Positions 24,351 to 34,779 of a stretch of 64,000 nt of DNA are shown in pieces. Each line of letters opens with the position of its first letter. Positions within the stretch are counted from its first letter, which is position 1. The DNA is from Isoetes taiwanensis (lineage: Eukaryota > Streptophyta > Lycopodiopsida > Isoetales > Isoetaceae), in contig JAJEKV010000562.1 of the NCBI GenBank assembly GCA_021234155.1, positions 1 to 64,000 of the forward strand. Reading direction: 5' to 3'. The translations under genes and the position numbers were made by a program. The notes under the pieces were generated by a model. The model searched no databases and had not been told where the DNA came from. It saw nothing but the letters and a program-made list of their open reading frames with translations.

Positions 24351-25760
24351 GTTTGAATGTTTTTGTCATTCATTCTAGAAAAGTTCCTAGCTTGTAAATA
24401 TTGTTTGAAATGCTCAAATGCCTACTTTTTCTGCATGAAAAACATCCAATTTTTTTCGTGTGAAGTCATCATTTCTTAACTGGAGCCACTTGAAGATTTC
24501 ACTCATCCAGATCTTCATACGTCCATATGGACTAAATGCATAGCCTGCTTTGCCCTATCGACCTTGGTTTCTTGTATAATTTTCTAGCCAATTGATCCAA
24601 TGTACAACCCCCACAATTGCCCACTGGTATTGTTACTTTGTACAGATCACACATATATTTCATTTTGCACATCTTCTTGAGAAGATGGTAATTGGTATGT
24701 CCAAGGCTCTCCGCCAAATCTGATTGATATTTGTGCTCTCGGCATTGAGAGTAGTATGATGAGGCTATTCTTTGTCCCAGCTTATCATGTACAATTTTCC
24801 TTCTCATTCTCCCTTGGCTATGATCATATGATTTTTGGTCTCGTATGAGACATTGGCCTCCTTCAAAAGTAACAAACAAGCCCACATCATCCATCTTTGA
24901 TACAGACAATAAGCACTTCTAGATCTAAGACATACAAGTTATCTTTAAGGCAAAGGTTACCAGTAGGTAGTTTCAGGTTTTCATACCTTTCCCTTCAACA
25001 TGCTTTGCCAATCTTAACCCTCCCATTACTCTGTGCTTCCACTAGACCATTAAACAAATTTTCCTTACTCATCATGCGATCACTTGCTCTAGAGTCAAGG
25101 TACCACACACCCAAAGATGTTTCTACAAGCAGTCCATGATGCAGATATGTTTTCCAAGAGTTTGTTCTATTAGAATCTAAGAACTCCTTTAATGCATAGT
25201 AGATGAGATCAACACCATTTTGTATCACTATAAAAAACCACAGAAATTTGAGATATACATTAATTATGAGGTGATCTTTGTTTGCTCAAAGTCTTCTCTT
25301 ACTGCCACAAAGGCTTGAGTTGCTGATATCATTGAATCATCACTAGGAGATCCATCAGAGCCTATTAAAGCATTATCTTTGGAGGCTTTATGAGCATGAC
25401 CATGCGTGTACTTCCCCATCTTTTTTGGTTCTTCCTTCTCAGATTGTTTTGTATATTTCTTCTTCCTTTTGTCAGGCTCTGTGCAATCTTTGGCAATACG
25501 TTCCAACTTGTTACAGATATAACATTTCCTTGTATCAACAAACTCCATCCTTCCAACAAGTATCTGTCCAGTTTGGGATAAATTATCCCTTGTAACTCTT
25601 GTCTGCTTCTTCCCTTCCATTTGCTGACAAACCTATTCTAGTTCTACATGTTCAGTTGCACCTATTAGATTCCTAACATTACTGAATGAGGATGGCAGTC
25701 CAAGAAATAGAGCTTCTACATCAGATCATCCTCAAGGCCTTTTCCCATCACTATTAACAC
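24351..25760 (-). pseudogene. Ty1/copia gag, protease and pre-integrase (nested-element right part)
   Basis: Minus-strand copia sequence upstream of the gypsy insertion. Gag zinc knuckle at 25264-25620: CYICNKLERIAKDC, where the usual His is Arg. Protease at 24995-25228: VWYLDSRASDRMMS, where the normal DSGASDH is damaged. Pre-integrase at 24532-24909: ESLGHTNYHLLKKMCKMKYM then C(G)GCTLDQLARK. The frame then runs into a decayed integrase start (HLVHMDV, DDFTRKKLDVF). 25620-25760 has gag-like traces. Order and strand agree with 15541-16369, so both parts are one element split by the gypsy insertion. Confidence 0.8.
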
Positions 25761-26104
25761 TAAAAAATTTACTCCAAAAGACATAAGTTTTACATTCAAA
25801 ATAAAAGCATACTTATACATCAATAAGCAGTGGTGAGAATAGAACTCCTGGCCACATGCTTCACACTCGTAAAGAATTATGGCAGCTCCATCTTTTCTGG
25901 GACATGACTATAGAATAGATACCTAAAGAAAATAACTCGGCAGTATTTCTAATATTAGTCATAAGACCAATATTATTACTTGTCCACATTTTGCGTCATT
26001 AAATGCCAACAGATTTATGGTGCATCACTTAGATGGAGAAGAAAAGAAGCCTAGGCGATAGGATGCCCTTCCTAAAGATGCATTCTAGAATTTGAATTAT
26101 GCAC
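25761..26104. other. Possible copia 5' region, no recognised feature
   Basis: AT-rich and without a coding signal. It may be the copia leader or LTR remnant, but I could not define LTR ends. Confidence 0.3.
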
Positions 26105-26215
26105 CAACGTAATCTCGCGAGTGGGAGAGGGAATACCACATGAGGCTTAACTTGCGGCGTTCCCGGCAAAAAAACCAAGACCTTTTTAATTCAATAAAGA
26201 AGATATACTTAGTAC
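26105..26215. repeat. Dispersed repeat, copy 2
   Basis: Related to 2640-2745 (shared GCGGCGTTCC, CCAA and AATAAAGAAGATAT blocks). The stem of copy 1 is degraded here. Confidence 0.45.
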
Positions 26216-26253
26216 AATTGACTCCACGTATACTATGGACATTATGAAATTTA

Positions 26254-27986
26254 GGAAGGAAGGAAGGAAGGAAGGTTCTTTTATCATTCGCGGAGGCCAA
26301 TCGGCCTATGGGACCCAAATTACACGGGTGTAGCAAGCCCGTTGCTACCCGGATGAAAAAACCCCCCTTACGAGGGAAAAACCGTCGCAGCAACAAGCCT
26401 GCTGGCAGCTGTACAAATATACATATGCACATGAATTCCCGGCACCTCAGGTAGGCGCCCGGGGGCAGAGGTGAGTCCGCAGATCCAAAACCTCCTGGAG
26501 GTAGGAGCCAAGGGATCGGCCCGACAGTCTTGAGTAGCTTCGGCAGGGGCGCACTGTGTCGCACCAAGAGAACGTAGCGAGCCCGAATCTGACTATAGGC
26601 TGGACAACTCTGGAAGGCATGGCTTTCATCCTCAACAACCCCCAGCGGGCAACACTGACAAAGCCTGTCTTGGCGCAGCTCTCCAACCCACCGACCCGTC
26701 TCAAGCCGAAGATGGTGGGCCCCTGTTCGAATGGACGCGATGATCCTGCGCTTCTTCATGGGCAACTGAGAATGCAGGTAGAGCTGTGGGCCTCGAACCA
26801 GGGTGGGGTTTATGTGCTATTTGTAGTGTGCCATCTTTATCCGCTCCGCAGCATGGTGGTCCCGTGAGCTTCCCCCAGAAACAAGAGTCCAAGTACCCCT
26901 TAGCCTATCCCGCCGGGCGCTCAGGCACTGGGACGCACCTATGTGCGTTTACGTTCCAGCGCCCACCATCGGGCTCTCTTGTCCTTCCAACAAGCCCCGA
27001 AGTCATTCATGGGCTCATCGCCACAACGTAAGCCAAGTGTGGAGCCGAGTGTCGCCTATGCGCCGCCACCTTCCGGAAATAAACAATGTGTCTATCGAGG
27101 GGCCGCATCTTTGCGGGGGCATGAATCTGCCTCCCGCAACAAGATCCGATATGGAACCGAGGGCTTGACCCTGCGTGCCCGCGTCAAAAATGCCTTCGGA
27201 CCTGCTCTAAGTCGTTTCTAAGTCGCCAAAGACACCACCGGGCCCCACACCTCGACCCCATACTGTAAGAACTGGCTCCACGGTGCCTGAGCAAATGTGA
27301 TCGGCCCCTACCATACCGCCGCTTACTGTGACTATTGTTTTGCATTGCGCATGGCGTCTTCCAACCTCCGGTCACCCCGGCGAATGGATGCATACCAATA
27401 CATTGAGGACGGAAATTCCACCCCGTGTACTTGTAGTTGGGTGTGACCTCTACCATCGCCTCGATAAGTGGAGTAGAAGGTGCCGGATGGCGGAGGAGGA
27501 TATGAGGACCACCTTAGTCTTGGGCAGTTGACACGCATGTCCGTCGCCTGGCGAGAATGTGTCTAGGGCATCTAGGTGTGCTCGCATGCCCTCCGGTGTA
27601 TGGGGCCAAGAGGTCCACACCATCCGCATAAAAGTCCAAAGAGTGTGGGTGAGAGAGGACAACCTTGCCTAACTCCAATGTTTGGGGGCAAATGACTGCC
27701 CTTCCTATGCATGCGACTTGTGCGCCTCTCAGATAGATCCAGACACCGTGATTCTGCAGTAGATCCATAGGGAGCCCCGGATGGTGCAATCTCGCCCACA
27801 ACTTTTCCCCGGGTAATCGGTCGAAAGCTTTTGCAAAGTCCATAAAACAAAGAAGACAGTCCTCCCGACGGTTCCTCGGCCGCCCCCCTCGACCAGGGCC
27901 CTGAGTGTGAAGATGTGATCAATGGTCGAATGTCGGGGTCGGAAGCCTGCCTGGGTAAGTGCATTGACTTCCGCTGCCTCTGCCCA
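26254..27986 (-). mobile_element. Long LINE, 3' half (RT palm to zinc-finger end and tail)
   Basis: Minus-strand LINE. After the 555-bp insert the RT continues with VNALTQAGFRPRHSTIDHIF, then MDFAKAFDRLPGEKLWARLH (motif A) and LDFYADGVDLLAPY, where the catalytic FADD-type box is damaged. A thumb region follows around 27184-27456. The C-terminal part at 26560-26765 has SIRTGAHHLRLETGRWVG and a CP/C...ESHAFQSCPAY zinc-binding-like motif. The 3' UTR reads GGCCTCCGCGAATGATAAAA and ends in a (TTCC)n tail at 26254-26276. Many frameshifts; inactive. Confidence 0.8.
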
Positions 27987-28541
27987 CATTAGAGGTAATT
28001 TGAGATCTCATTTTGTCCCATTAAGGGATGCTTAAAAAAAGCCACATCGCCTTTTAAACCGGTCCAATAAGAGAAGAGCTCCGGTGTATTTTATTCGGTA
28101 TTATGTGGCGTGATGAATTAATGCGTTCTAACTAACTTTTTGCGGTGTCATTTTACTACTATAACTTTTGATCAAAAACTCCGATTCGAACACTATTTGT
28201 GGCAATGGATTCGTCTCCTCAAGATCTTTCTAATGACAACCCATTGTTATATCTTTTGGGATGTAAATATATAAGAAAAGAGCAAAACCATATTTTTTAA
28301 GGTTAACACATATGGCTTATATTGAAATACATCATAACCATATATCACTTGAAAGATCTTTTCATTCTCGCATCTAATGCAACAAACGCTTGACATTTTC
28401 ATGAGTAGATTAAAAGTTATAGGGAAAAAACGGCAAAGAATGAAGTTGTTAATCTTTGCATTAATTGCGGTTTGATGTAGAGCACTCATTCTATTGGAGG
28501 ATTCTTATGGGGACAAAGGAGATCTCAAATTACCTCTAATG
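27987..28541. mobile_element. 555-bp terminal-inverted-repeat element (MITE), copy 2
   Basis: Same orientation and nearly the same length as 20057-20611, with perfect terminal inverted repeats. It interrupts the LINE RT just before WAEAAEVNALTQAGF. No target-site duplication is evident (left flank TGCCCA, right flank TCCGGT). Differences from copy 1 are concentrated at CAG/CTG: all twelve such trinucleotides of copy 1 are changed here, and this copy has none. Confidence 0.85.
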
Positions 28542-30250
28542 TCCGGTTACTCTTTGTTCGAGAATGCCCGCCTTGGCAAACACCGAAATGACCATGATGG
28601 TTCTAGAATTGGCTAGACGATTGTGGGTCCCCGCTTGTAGATCGGAACAACCCCCGCTTGTTGTCCATGACCGGGGAAAACCCTCTTGCAAATACTCTCG
28701 TTGAACAAGCGGAAGGGCGGGCACCATGGCCTATCCCCGCCCACTTGAGCAACTCCTCAAGAGGCCGTCTAAGTCTCCGCTTTGCCTCCCCATTAGCCAG
28801 CGCCGACCCTCTTCGACATCTTCTTATGATCGTGGATCACCCGGGGATTGGGCTATATTATGGGGCACATCCGTTCGAGTGAGGGGGATCATAAAGCCGC
28901 CGCAAGTACGCTCCCATTGCACCGCCGGATGTTCCTCAGAGGGTCGTGGTTTGCCCGCAGCAGACCCCCGGCGCCGTAAAGTTCTCGGGGGCGCCTAGTA
29001 GGCCTAACATTTCTCCTTGGTGTCTTGCCGTGTACCTTGCACCTTTGTTTCCTTGAGGAAGGCGCTGTAATGGCTGGTGGTCCGAGCTCGCGTGTCGATC
29101 CATGATGAGGCCGGATCGCGTGTTTGTGTTCCTTATACTCGAGATCAAACCATCCGGGCGTGGGGGAGGCCTCCCCAAAGCACTCCGCCCGCCTCGTCGA
29201 GGAGCTCAACTAGCCGGGTCGATTTGCCGCTTCCGCTCAGTGTGGGCCCGCAGAACCGCTTCTGGGAGGGCTTCGCGAGCATGTCGGGCCACCCTCCTCC
29301 ACTCGCCATAATCCAAGCGCAAATCGTGGTCGGCAAGGTTTCAAGCATCGAGGGGGCATGTGAAGCGCCGCCAGCCGCCACATAGAGTGGGAGGTGATCC
29401 CAGTCGGCCTCCTCGCCCCGATTGTCCGCGGGCCGACGCGGAAAAATGGTCGACAAGGTGTACATCCCGGGCGCAGCCACTATGACATAATCCACGCATA
29501 CTAGGTCCGGGCCACAGCCGATTGTCCCGGCTGCCCGCAAAAACCTGGGCCAAATCCTTCTCTCTCGGCTGGGCGCCTTTCGCGCGGTTAACTTCCAAGG
29601 CGGCCCGAACCTTCCTCTTGCTGGTATAGGGCCTCCTCAACTTCCAACCGGGAGGTGGCTTTGGCTTGCCGCAAGGCATGGCATTGGCCTCATTAACCTC
29701 CAACGCGAGTCAGGCGTGATTGCAAGTGTCTCGCTTGTTGCGGTCCCTGCCGTGTCTCGCGGCGTCCCGGGGTATCCATGTCTGCGAGCACTGCCGGTCT
29801 TGGCGTCTCTCGAGTGCACCAAGGGATGCATCGCGTCCACTGGTGTGCTTTGGGTCTCCAACTTCGGTGATCTGTTGTTTTGCTATCACCAAATGCTCTG
29901 CAAGCAACAAAATGGGATGTTGCGGACTCCATCTCCGATCTCCAGGCCCATCATGCGGGCACTATTAACCTCAACCCAACTTGGATGGCGGCCCAAAGGT
30001 TCTCGCTTAAGCGGAGGGGCCCTGTGGGGGGCTGGCAACTAACTTCCTTAATGCCGAGTTCGGGCTGTGTGGGCCTTGGCCCGGGCCTCCTTCTTCATGG
30101 AGGATGTCTCTCCCTTGCCCATTGCGTTGCACGGGGCCGCTTCCTTGGTGGCCCTTCTTGGTTTTTCAGGCGGGGCTCGGCTGCGGGGAGGTCAGCCGAG
30201 CTAAGGCAGGGGTTTGCAGAGGTGGAGTCTTTGTGGTGCGAAGTAGTAGT
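28542..30250 (-). mobile_element. Long LINE, 5' half (endonuclease and RT start)
   Basis: Continuation of the same minus-strand LINE. 29145-29540 has DLVCVDYVIVAAPGMYTL then EADWDHLPLYV, resembling the C-terminal end of an APE-type endonuclease (SDHxPL box). 28536-28727 has VQREYLQEGFPRSWTTSGGC and FAKAGILEQRVTG, the RT fingers before the insert. GC-rich, with frequent frameshifts. Upstream of about 30250 base composition drops to AT-rich intergenic DNA, taken as the approximate 5' limit. Confidence 0.7.
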
Positions 30251-31268
30251 ATCATTATGAAATTCTTGAACTTTGAGATCAAATAAAGGTAAGATAAAAG
30301 TATTCGATCAAGTAACTCTATGATAATGTCTCAACTAAAACTTTAATATGAAAAAAGCTTTTATTTTGTTGTCATTGAAATTGCAAAAATAGAAATGTTT
30401 GTGACATCCAAGGTTTTTTGCATGCCATTTGTTTTAATGTTTTCATATCTCAAATATACTTCTTATCGTTTCAAATGAATTTCCATCCCTAAATAATTAT
30501 CTGTTAGCCTTAAATATGTATCATCCTGCTATTAAGTAATGGTTCATAAATACCCTTTTAAGAATTCCTTGATTTTTCATCAATAATCTTGCTCAGATCC
30601 ATGTATAGTTGTAAGAAACCTTGCTTCGACGTGACAATTTGCACGTCAATGTATGGGGCCGAAAGGATTTTCACGTGTGAGGTTCTCATAGGGTTTGGCG
30701 ACCTTGCTTTGACGTGCGTCACAGTTTCTTTTAAGTTATTCTCTGCAAGTAACGCTATTCTTCGTATCCAAGTAACGTCTGTTTTCAGTTCTCTTCTTTT
30801 TCTCGTGCACCAGCTACCTTACGATCTCTTCAATTTTCTTTTCTTGAGGTTTTGATGTCAAGGGCAAATCCTTACATTTGATCCAAAGCTTTTGATCCTG
30901 TAATTTTTTATTTGATTGCTATTCATTGTTGTGATGCTCTCAGCGGCTTCTATTCTCGGCATTATCTTGCGAATTATTTATCTTCCTCCAATAGAACAGT
31001 GATCCTATAAATTTCTGAGCTTACAGAATAAGGACGATTGATAATCATACTTCATTATCCTGGCATAGTGTCAAGGATTCATAGATTCAGGGATCACTCA
31101 ATTTCTTATTTCATGCGTAGGCTTGATTGAATCCAAGAGGAGATCTTCTTGACGTGCATCTGTGCTTTCTTGAATAAGAAAACTTGAAAGACATAGTTTC
31201 ATTCTGTTCAAAATATCTCTGCAAATCCTCTTTGTGCATCCCGATTTTTACACGAAATCCAAATCAAA
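30251..31268. other. Upstream region of the DMP gene
   Basis: AT-rich and without coding signal. It should contain the DMP promoter and 5' UTR; I cannot place a TATA box with confidence. Confidence 0.4.
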
Positions 31269-31925
31269 ATGGATAAAGATGAAAGGCAGGGTCTTCTACA
31301 AAAGAAAGATGATACAGAGCGCCAAAACGGAGAAGATAACACAGACGAAGATGATACGCTGCAAGAAACATTAGAAGAGCTAGAAACTAGGGCAGTAAAG
31401 GCGCTGAACAAGATATTAAAGAACAGCGCACAGCTATCAAAGATGCTACCAACAGGGACGGTATTATTTTTCCAGTTTATGCAGCCATTGATCCTGTGGA
31501 GAAAAGATTGCGATGGAGTGCAAAAAAATCTGTTACTTACTCTGTTAGGTTTATGCACCATGTACACTTTCTTGACATCTTTCACAGACAGCTTCAAGGC
31601 ACAGAACGGCAAGGTTTACCATGGATTCGCGACCTTCAAAGGGCTTTGGACGCCTCAACTCCGGCAGGCGCCATGCGATAGCTACAAATACAGAATTATG
31701 GCTGTGGATTTTTTACACGCAGGTTTGTGCGCCCTTTCTTTCTTCACTACTTGCTTTTTCACTGCAGATGTAGTTCACTGCCTTTGCCCTAATCTGCCCT
31801 ATTCTTTGGTCAGTGGTATTCCTACCACTGCAGGATTTTTTATCAGCTGTATCTTTCTGCTTGTTCCATCTTCTAGGCAGGGTATTGGATCCCCTGTTAC
31901 CTCAAAGGAAGGTCCAGCTTCTTAA
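31269..31925 (+). CDS. DMP (DUF679) membrane protein
   Basis: Intact single-exon gene for a 218-residue DUF679-domain membrane protein. Plant DMPs are small four-pass proteins of the endomembrane system; some act in membrane remodelling during senescence and, in Arabidopsis, DMP8/DMP9 help gamete fusion. A specific role cannot be assigned here. Visible: acidic N-terminal tail (1-55), LPTGTVLFFQF at TM1 (about 60-77), TM2 (86-104), the family signatures FTDSF and GKVYHGFATFKGLW (114-127), DFLHAGLCALSFF at TM3 (144-165), TM4 (181-199), and the near-terminal LLVPSSRQGIG. Start chosen at the first ATG; the length is normal. The codon pattern is uninterrupted, unlike neighbouring elements. Confidence 0.92.
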   Translation: MDKDERQGLLQKKDDTERQNGEDNTDEDDTLQETLEELETRAVKALNKILKNSAQLSKMLPTGTVLFFQFMQPLILWRKDCDGVQKNLLLTLLGLCTMYTFLTSFTDSFKAQNGKVYHGFATFKGLWTPQLRQAPCDSYKYRIMAVDFLHAGLCALSFFTTCFFTADVVHCLCPNLPYSLVSGIPTTAGFFISCIFLLVPSSRQGIGSPVTSKEGPAS

Positions 31926-32408
31926 AATATGCTAAGGCATTTTTGTGACGCTTAACTTATTCTCCAATATACTATACTTTGTAGAAACATGCAATGCCTT
32001 CTTGTAAGTATCCCTATTTGGTCTTCATAGAAGATAAAAAAACCCATTCAATAATTCATTATATCCTTAATTCAATGTTTATTTTTGTAATTTAGTTCAT
32101 TGCTTATATTTTTGTAAGGGGTAGATTTAACTATTTTCATAGGCGGGCAAAAAGTACCATCAGACTCCATCAACCATAGGTGTCCTCCAGTTGGTCACGC
32201 ACTAGTTTACACATATGAGTAGTCTATTCATATAGTAGCATTGAATCAAAGTGATTGGAAGAAGGGCACAAGGAGCAATTGCTAATGTTGTGTGTCTTCA
32301 AGTGGATTTATCTTCTTCTATGTCAAATATGTTTAAATAAGAATAAGGGAAATGTACCATTTATGTTAACTTCCTTGCTGTATATTATCAACTCATGTGC
32401 TTAAAATT
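31926..32408. other. Downstream of DMP, non-coding
   Basis: AT-rich sequence with possible polyadenylation context after the stop. No gene recognised. Confidence 0.4.
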
Positions 32409-32560
32409 ATAGAATAGAATAATTTTTATTGTCCATGGAAATCAATCGGTCTAAGGGACCTAATGAAGGAGCGCATCAGATTAATTACTGTCCGGGTGGA
32501 AAAAAACCCTTGCCCCAAAGGGTTTTTGAGGGAAAAATCGTGGCAGTAATAAGAATGTTG
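32409..32560 (-). repeat. 5'-truncated LINE 3' end
   Basis: On the minus strand it shows the shared LINE 3' UTR: TTTTTCCCTCAAAAACCC, then GGTCCCTTAGACCGATTGAT, TTCCATGGACAATAAAAA and a short (TTCTA)2 tail at 32409-32420. It is related to the ends at 26254, 39726 and 60350. Confidence 0.65.
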
Positions 32561-32570
32561 TCCGCCTAGG

Positions 32571-32835
32571 TATGATCCCTGCTTGGATGGGTAGACTCAT
32601 GTGAACTATATATCATGTAATTAAATAGGATCCTTGCTTAGATAGGATAAGACGAATTTTTACGTCCACTGGAACCCAACGGGTTATAGGGAGAACCATG
32701 TCATCTATATCAACCTAGGTATGGAGAGTGTTGCGATCTATATTGGCCTACGTATGATCCCTGCTTGGATGGATACACTCATGTGAACCATATATCATGT
32801 AATTAAATAGGATTAGATTGGGAGAACCATACCAT
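32571..32835. repeat. Direct repeat pair, ~177-bp period, enclosing a LINE end
   Basis: CCTAGGTATGATCCCTGCTT and the following ~40 bases at 32571-32631 recur, slightly changed, at 32747-32810. Between them, at 32640-32690, is another LINE-like 3' end (TTTTTACGTCCACTGGAACC with a GATAG-type tail). Shorter repeats such as GAGAACCATNCCATCTATAT occur twice. The arrangement suggests a small tandem duplication involving a LINE insertion. Confidence 0.65.
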
Positions 32836-32992
32836 CTATATCAAGTCACACACCATTTATATCAACTGGTATTGGCTTTCACTATAGATAAAAATATGAT
32901 TTTATATACTCGGGTTCTTTCCCTCTTAGCATAATACTATCCTTGACATCAGTTAAGGCTTAACTGAATTGGCGTCAACCTTACAATCAATA

Positions 32993-33125
32993 TCTAGCAT
33001 TATAACAGGGGGTTTTTTGTGTTTTTGTACTGTTTTCTCTCATATGATTTGGTAGCCGTATTCATTCAGGTGTACTAAATAGTATTTCTAGAGTGCACCC
33101 TTTTGTTACAAGTTGATTTTAGAAA
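32993..33125 (+). mobile_element. Helitron-like 5' terminus, copy 1
   Basis: Starts TCTAGCATTATAACAGGGGG, preceded by A. About 130 bases align with copies at 45790 (+) and 51694 (-), including a GTGTTTTTGTAC block, a TATGATTTG block and TCTAGAGTGC. A 5'-TC start after a host A is the Helitron hallmark. Downstream lies an ABCB exon fragment. No 3' end (hairpin plus CTRR) was confidently located. Confidence 0.55.
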
Positions 33126-33658
33126 AGGGGGCAAATCCTGTGGTGGAGGCTTCTTTTGTGGTGGGTGTGAATATCCTCCCATTAGTTTTAGGGGTCTTTT
33201 TTTTAGGGTTGTGTGGATTAGGGTCTGGTCTGGTTTTTTTTAGGGTTGTGTGGATTAGGGTATGGTCTGGTTTTTTTTAGGGTTGTTAGGTCGAAGCAGA
33301 GCAAATGAAAGAGACTTTGATTCAGAAATTCGAAACACTATTGCCACTTAAGAGCACACTACTATACCAAATTCTTGAACAGGAAAAGGTTCTATAGCAG
33401 CTATGGCCTCCTTCCGTCCACCAACAAACTCGCTACTACAGATCTGTCTTCTTGTCCGCATTGGTATTCCAAGCTGGAGGTCCATTTTTTAATCCAGAGT
33501 ATGCATTCTTATAACTTTCTCAAAGATTTTGCACATGCTACTTGCCGACTTTCTTTCTAATCCGCCATGAAATTACACGAAAGCCCGTCGATCTGCCTTG
33601 AAACTTTTTTGATACTACGAGGACTTCTTAAAGATTCTTGTACTGATTTATTTTTGCA

Positions 33659-34360
33659 GGACTTGAAATGCCACCATTCAGGGATTTACACAGAGAAATG
33701 GATTACTCTGTTCCACAAGAAATGGAAATTATTCAGGGATCAGAAAGGGGAAAGAATGTATCAGATGAAAAGGAGGTTTCTGTACCCGAGGACAAGGATA
33801 AAAAGGAAGATCTCCTCCCGCCTCAAAATGGCGAGAAAGATGAAAGAAAGCGAAATACTGTCCCTTTCCATAAGCTATTTCAATTTGCGAGTCCACTGGA
33901 TATCATCTACATGATAATTGGAACAATAGGAGCGATTGTTGATGGCATGTCCTTGCCATTTATGGCAATTATGCTGGGAGAGCTTCTTGATTCCTATGGA
34001 AATAATACTGGAAACTTGAACAAGCTTCTGCATGAAGTCGCAAGGGTAACATTGACAAAAGCAATGCTTTAATTTTTAATTGTAATTCTGCGTGGAAGGT
34101 TTAAGTCCTTATTGAACTGAATGCAGGTTGCATTAAAAATGTTCTATTGTTCTGAATGCAGGTTGCATTAAACATGTTCTATTTGGGACTCGGTGCATCT
34201 GTGGCATCTTTCTGTGGTAAGATCAGCAGATCAAACTATTGTTTGTGCATTTTTGATGTGGTAAGATCATTTTGATGTGGTGGAAACTGCAGAAGCTACT
34301 TCAATGTGAAGACTAATGCAGGTGAAAGGCAAGGCAGACTTAAAGTTTAAGTCAGATTAA
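33659..34360 (+). pseudogene. ABCB transporter 5' fragment
   Basis: Start of a B-family (MDR/PGP-type) ABC transporter, cut after the first exons. An acceptor TTTTTGCAG ends at 33659; the ATG is at 33668. The first coding exon (to about 34047) has a charged N-terminus, then VPFHKLFQFASPLDIIYMII then GTIGAIVDGMSLPFMAIMLG, the first membrane helix of the transporter. A donor GTAACA follows HEVAR. A second exon piece, VALNMFYLGLGASVASFC, starts after TGCAG near 34162. A part of it is also duplicated just upstream, near 34127. A trace of exon 3 (GERQGRLK) is near 34322. No nucleotide-binding domains occur in the window. Probably a captured or truncated fragment. Confidence 0.7.
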
Positions 34361-34779
34361 AAAGTTGATTTCAAAGATGGCATCCTTGTTGCTGATGATG
34401 TAAGCTTAACTCATGTAAGCTCACGCGGATACAAAAGGCCAAGTTTGAGGAAAGTATCCTGCATTCATTTCATGTCATTGAGGAACCTAGCATGATACTT
34501 TATATACGATGCTTTATGTGTAGAATGTACTGCCATATATAGCTCCGGTTCTCTGCAGTTAACGAGCATTGGTTTCTTCAGTGCATCATCCTTGATAACC
34601 TGCTTTTAGAAAGCATGTTGTATCCAGACGAATTGGGGAAACTCAGCCTAGTTCTCTAAGTTTTTGATGACAGTGATAGATGCAGCTAAATGACACCTTA
34701 TGGTTTTGTGGATCTTCATGCAGAGATTGGCAACATATATGGCTTGTTTGTATGGATGGCACTTTGAAATTCCTGTATA
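34361..34779. other. Non-coding sequence between ABCB fragment and LINE
   Basis: No recognisable coding sequence. Contains the left target-site duplication of the following LINE at its end. Confidence 0.4.
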
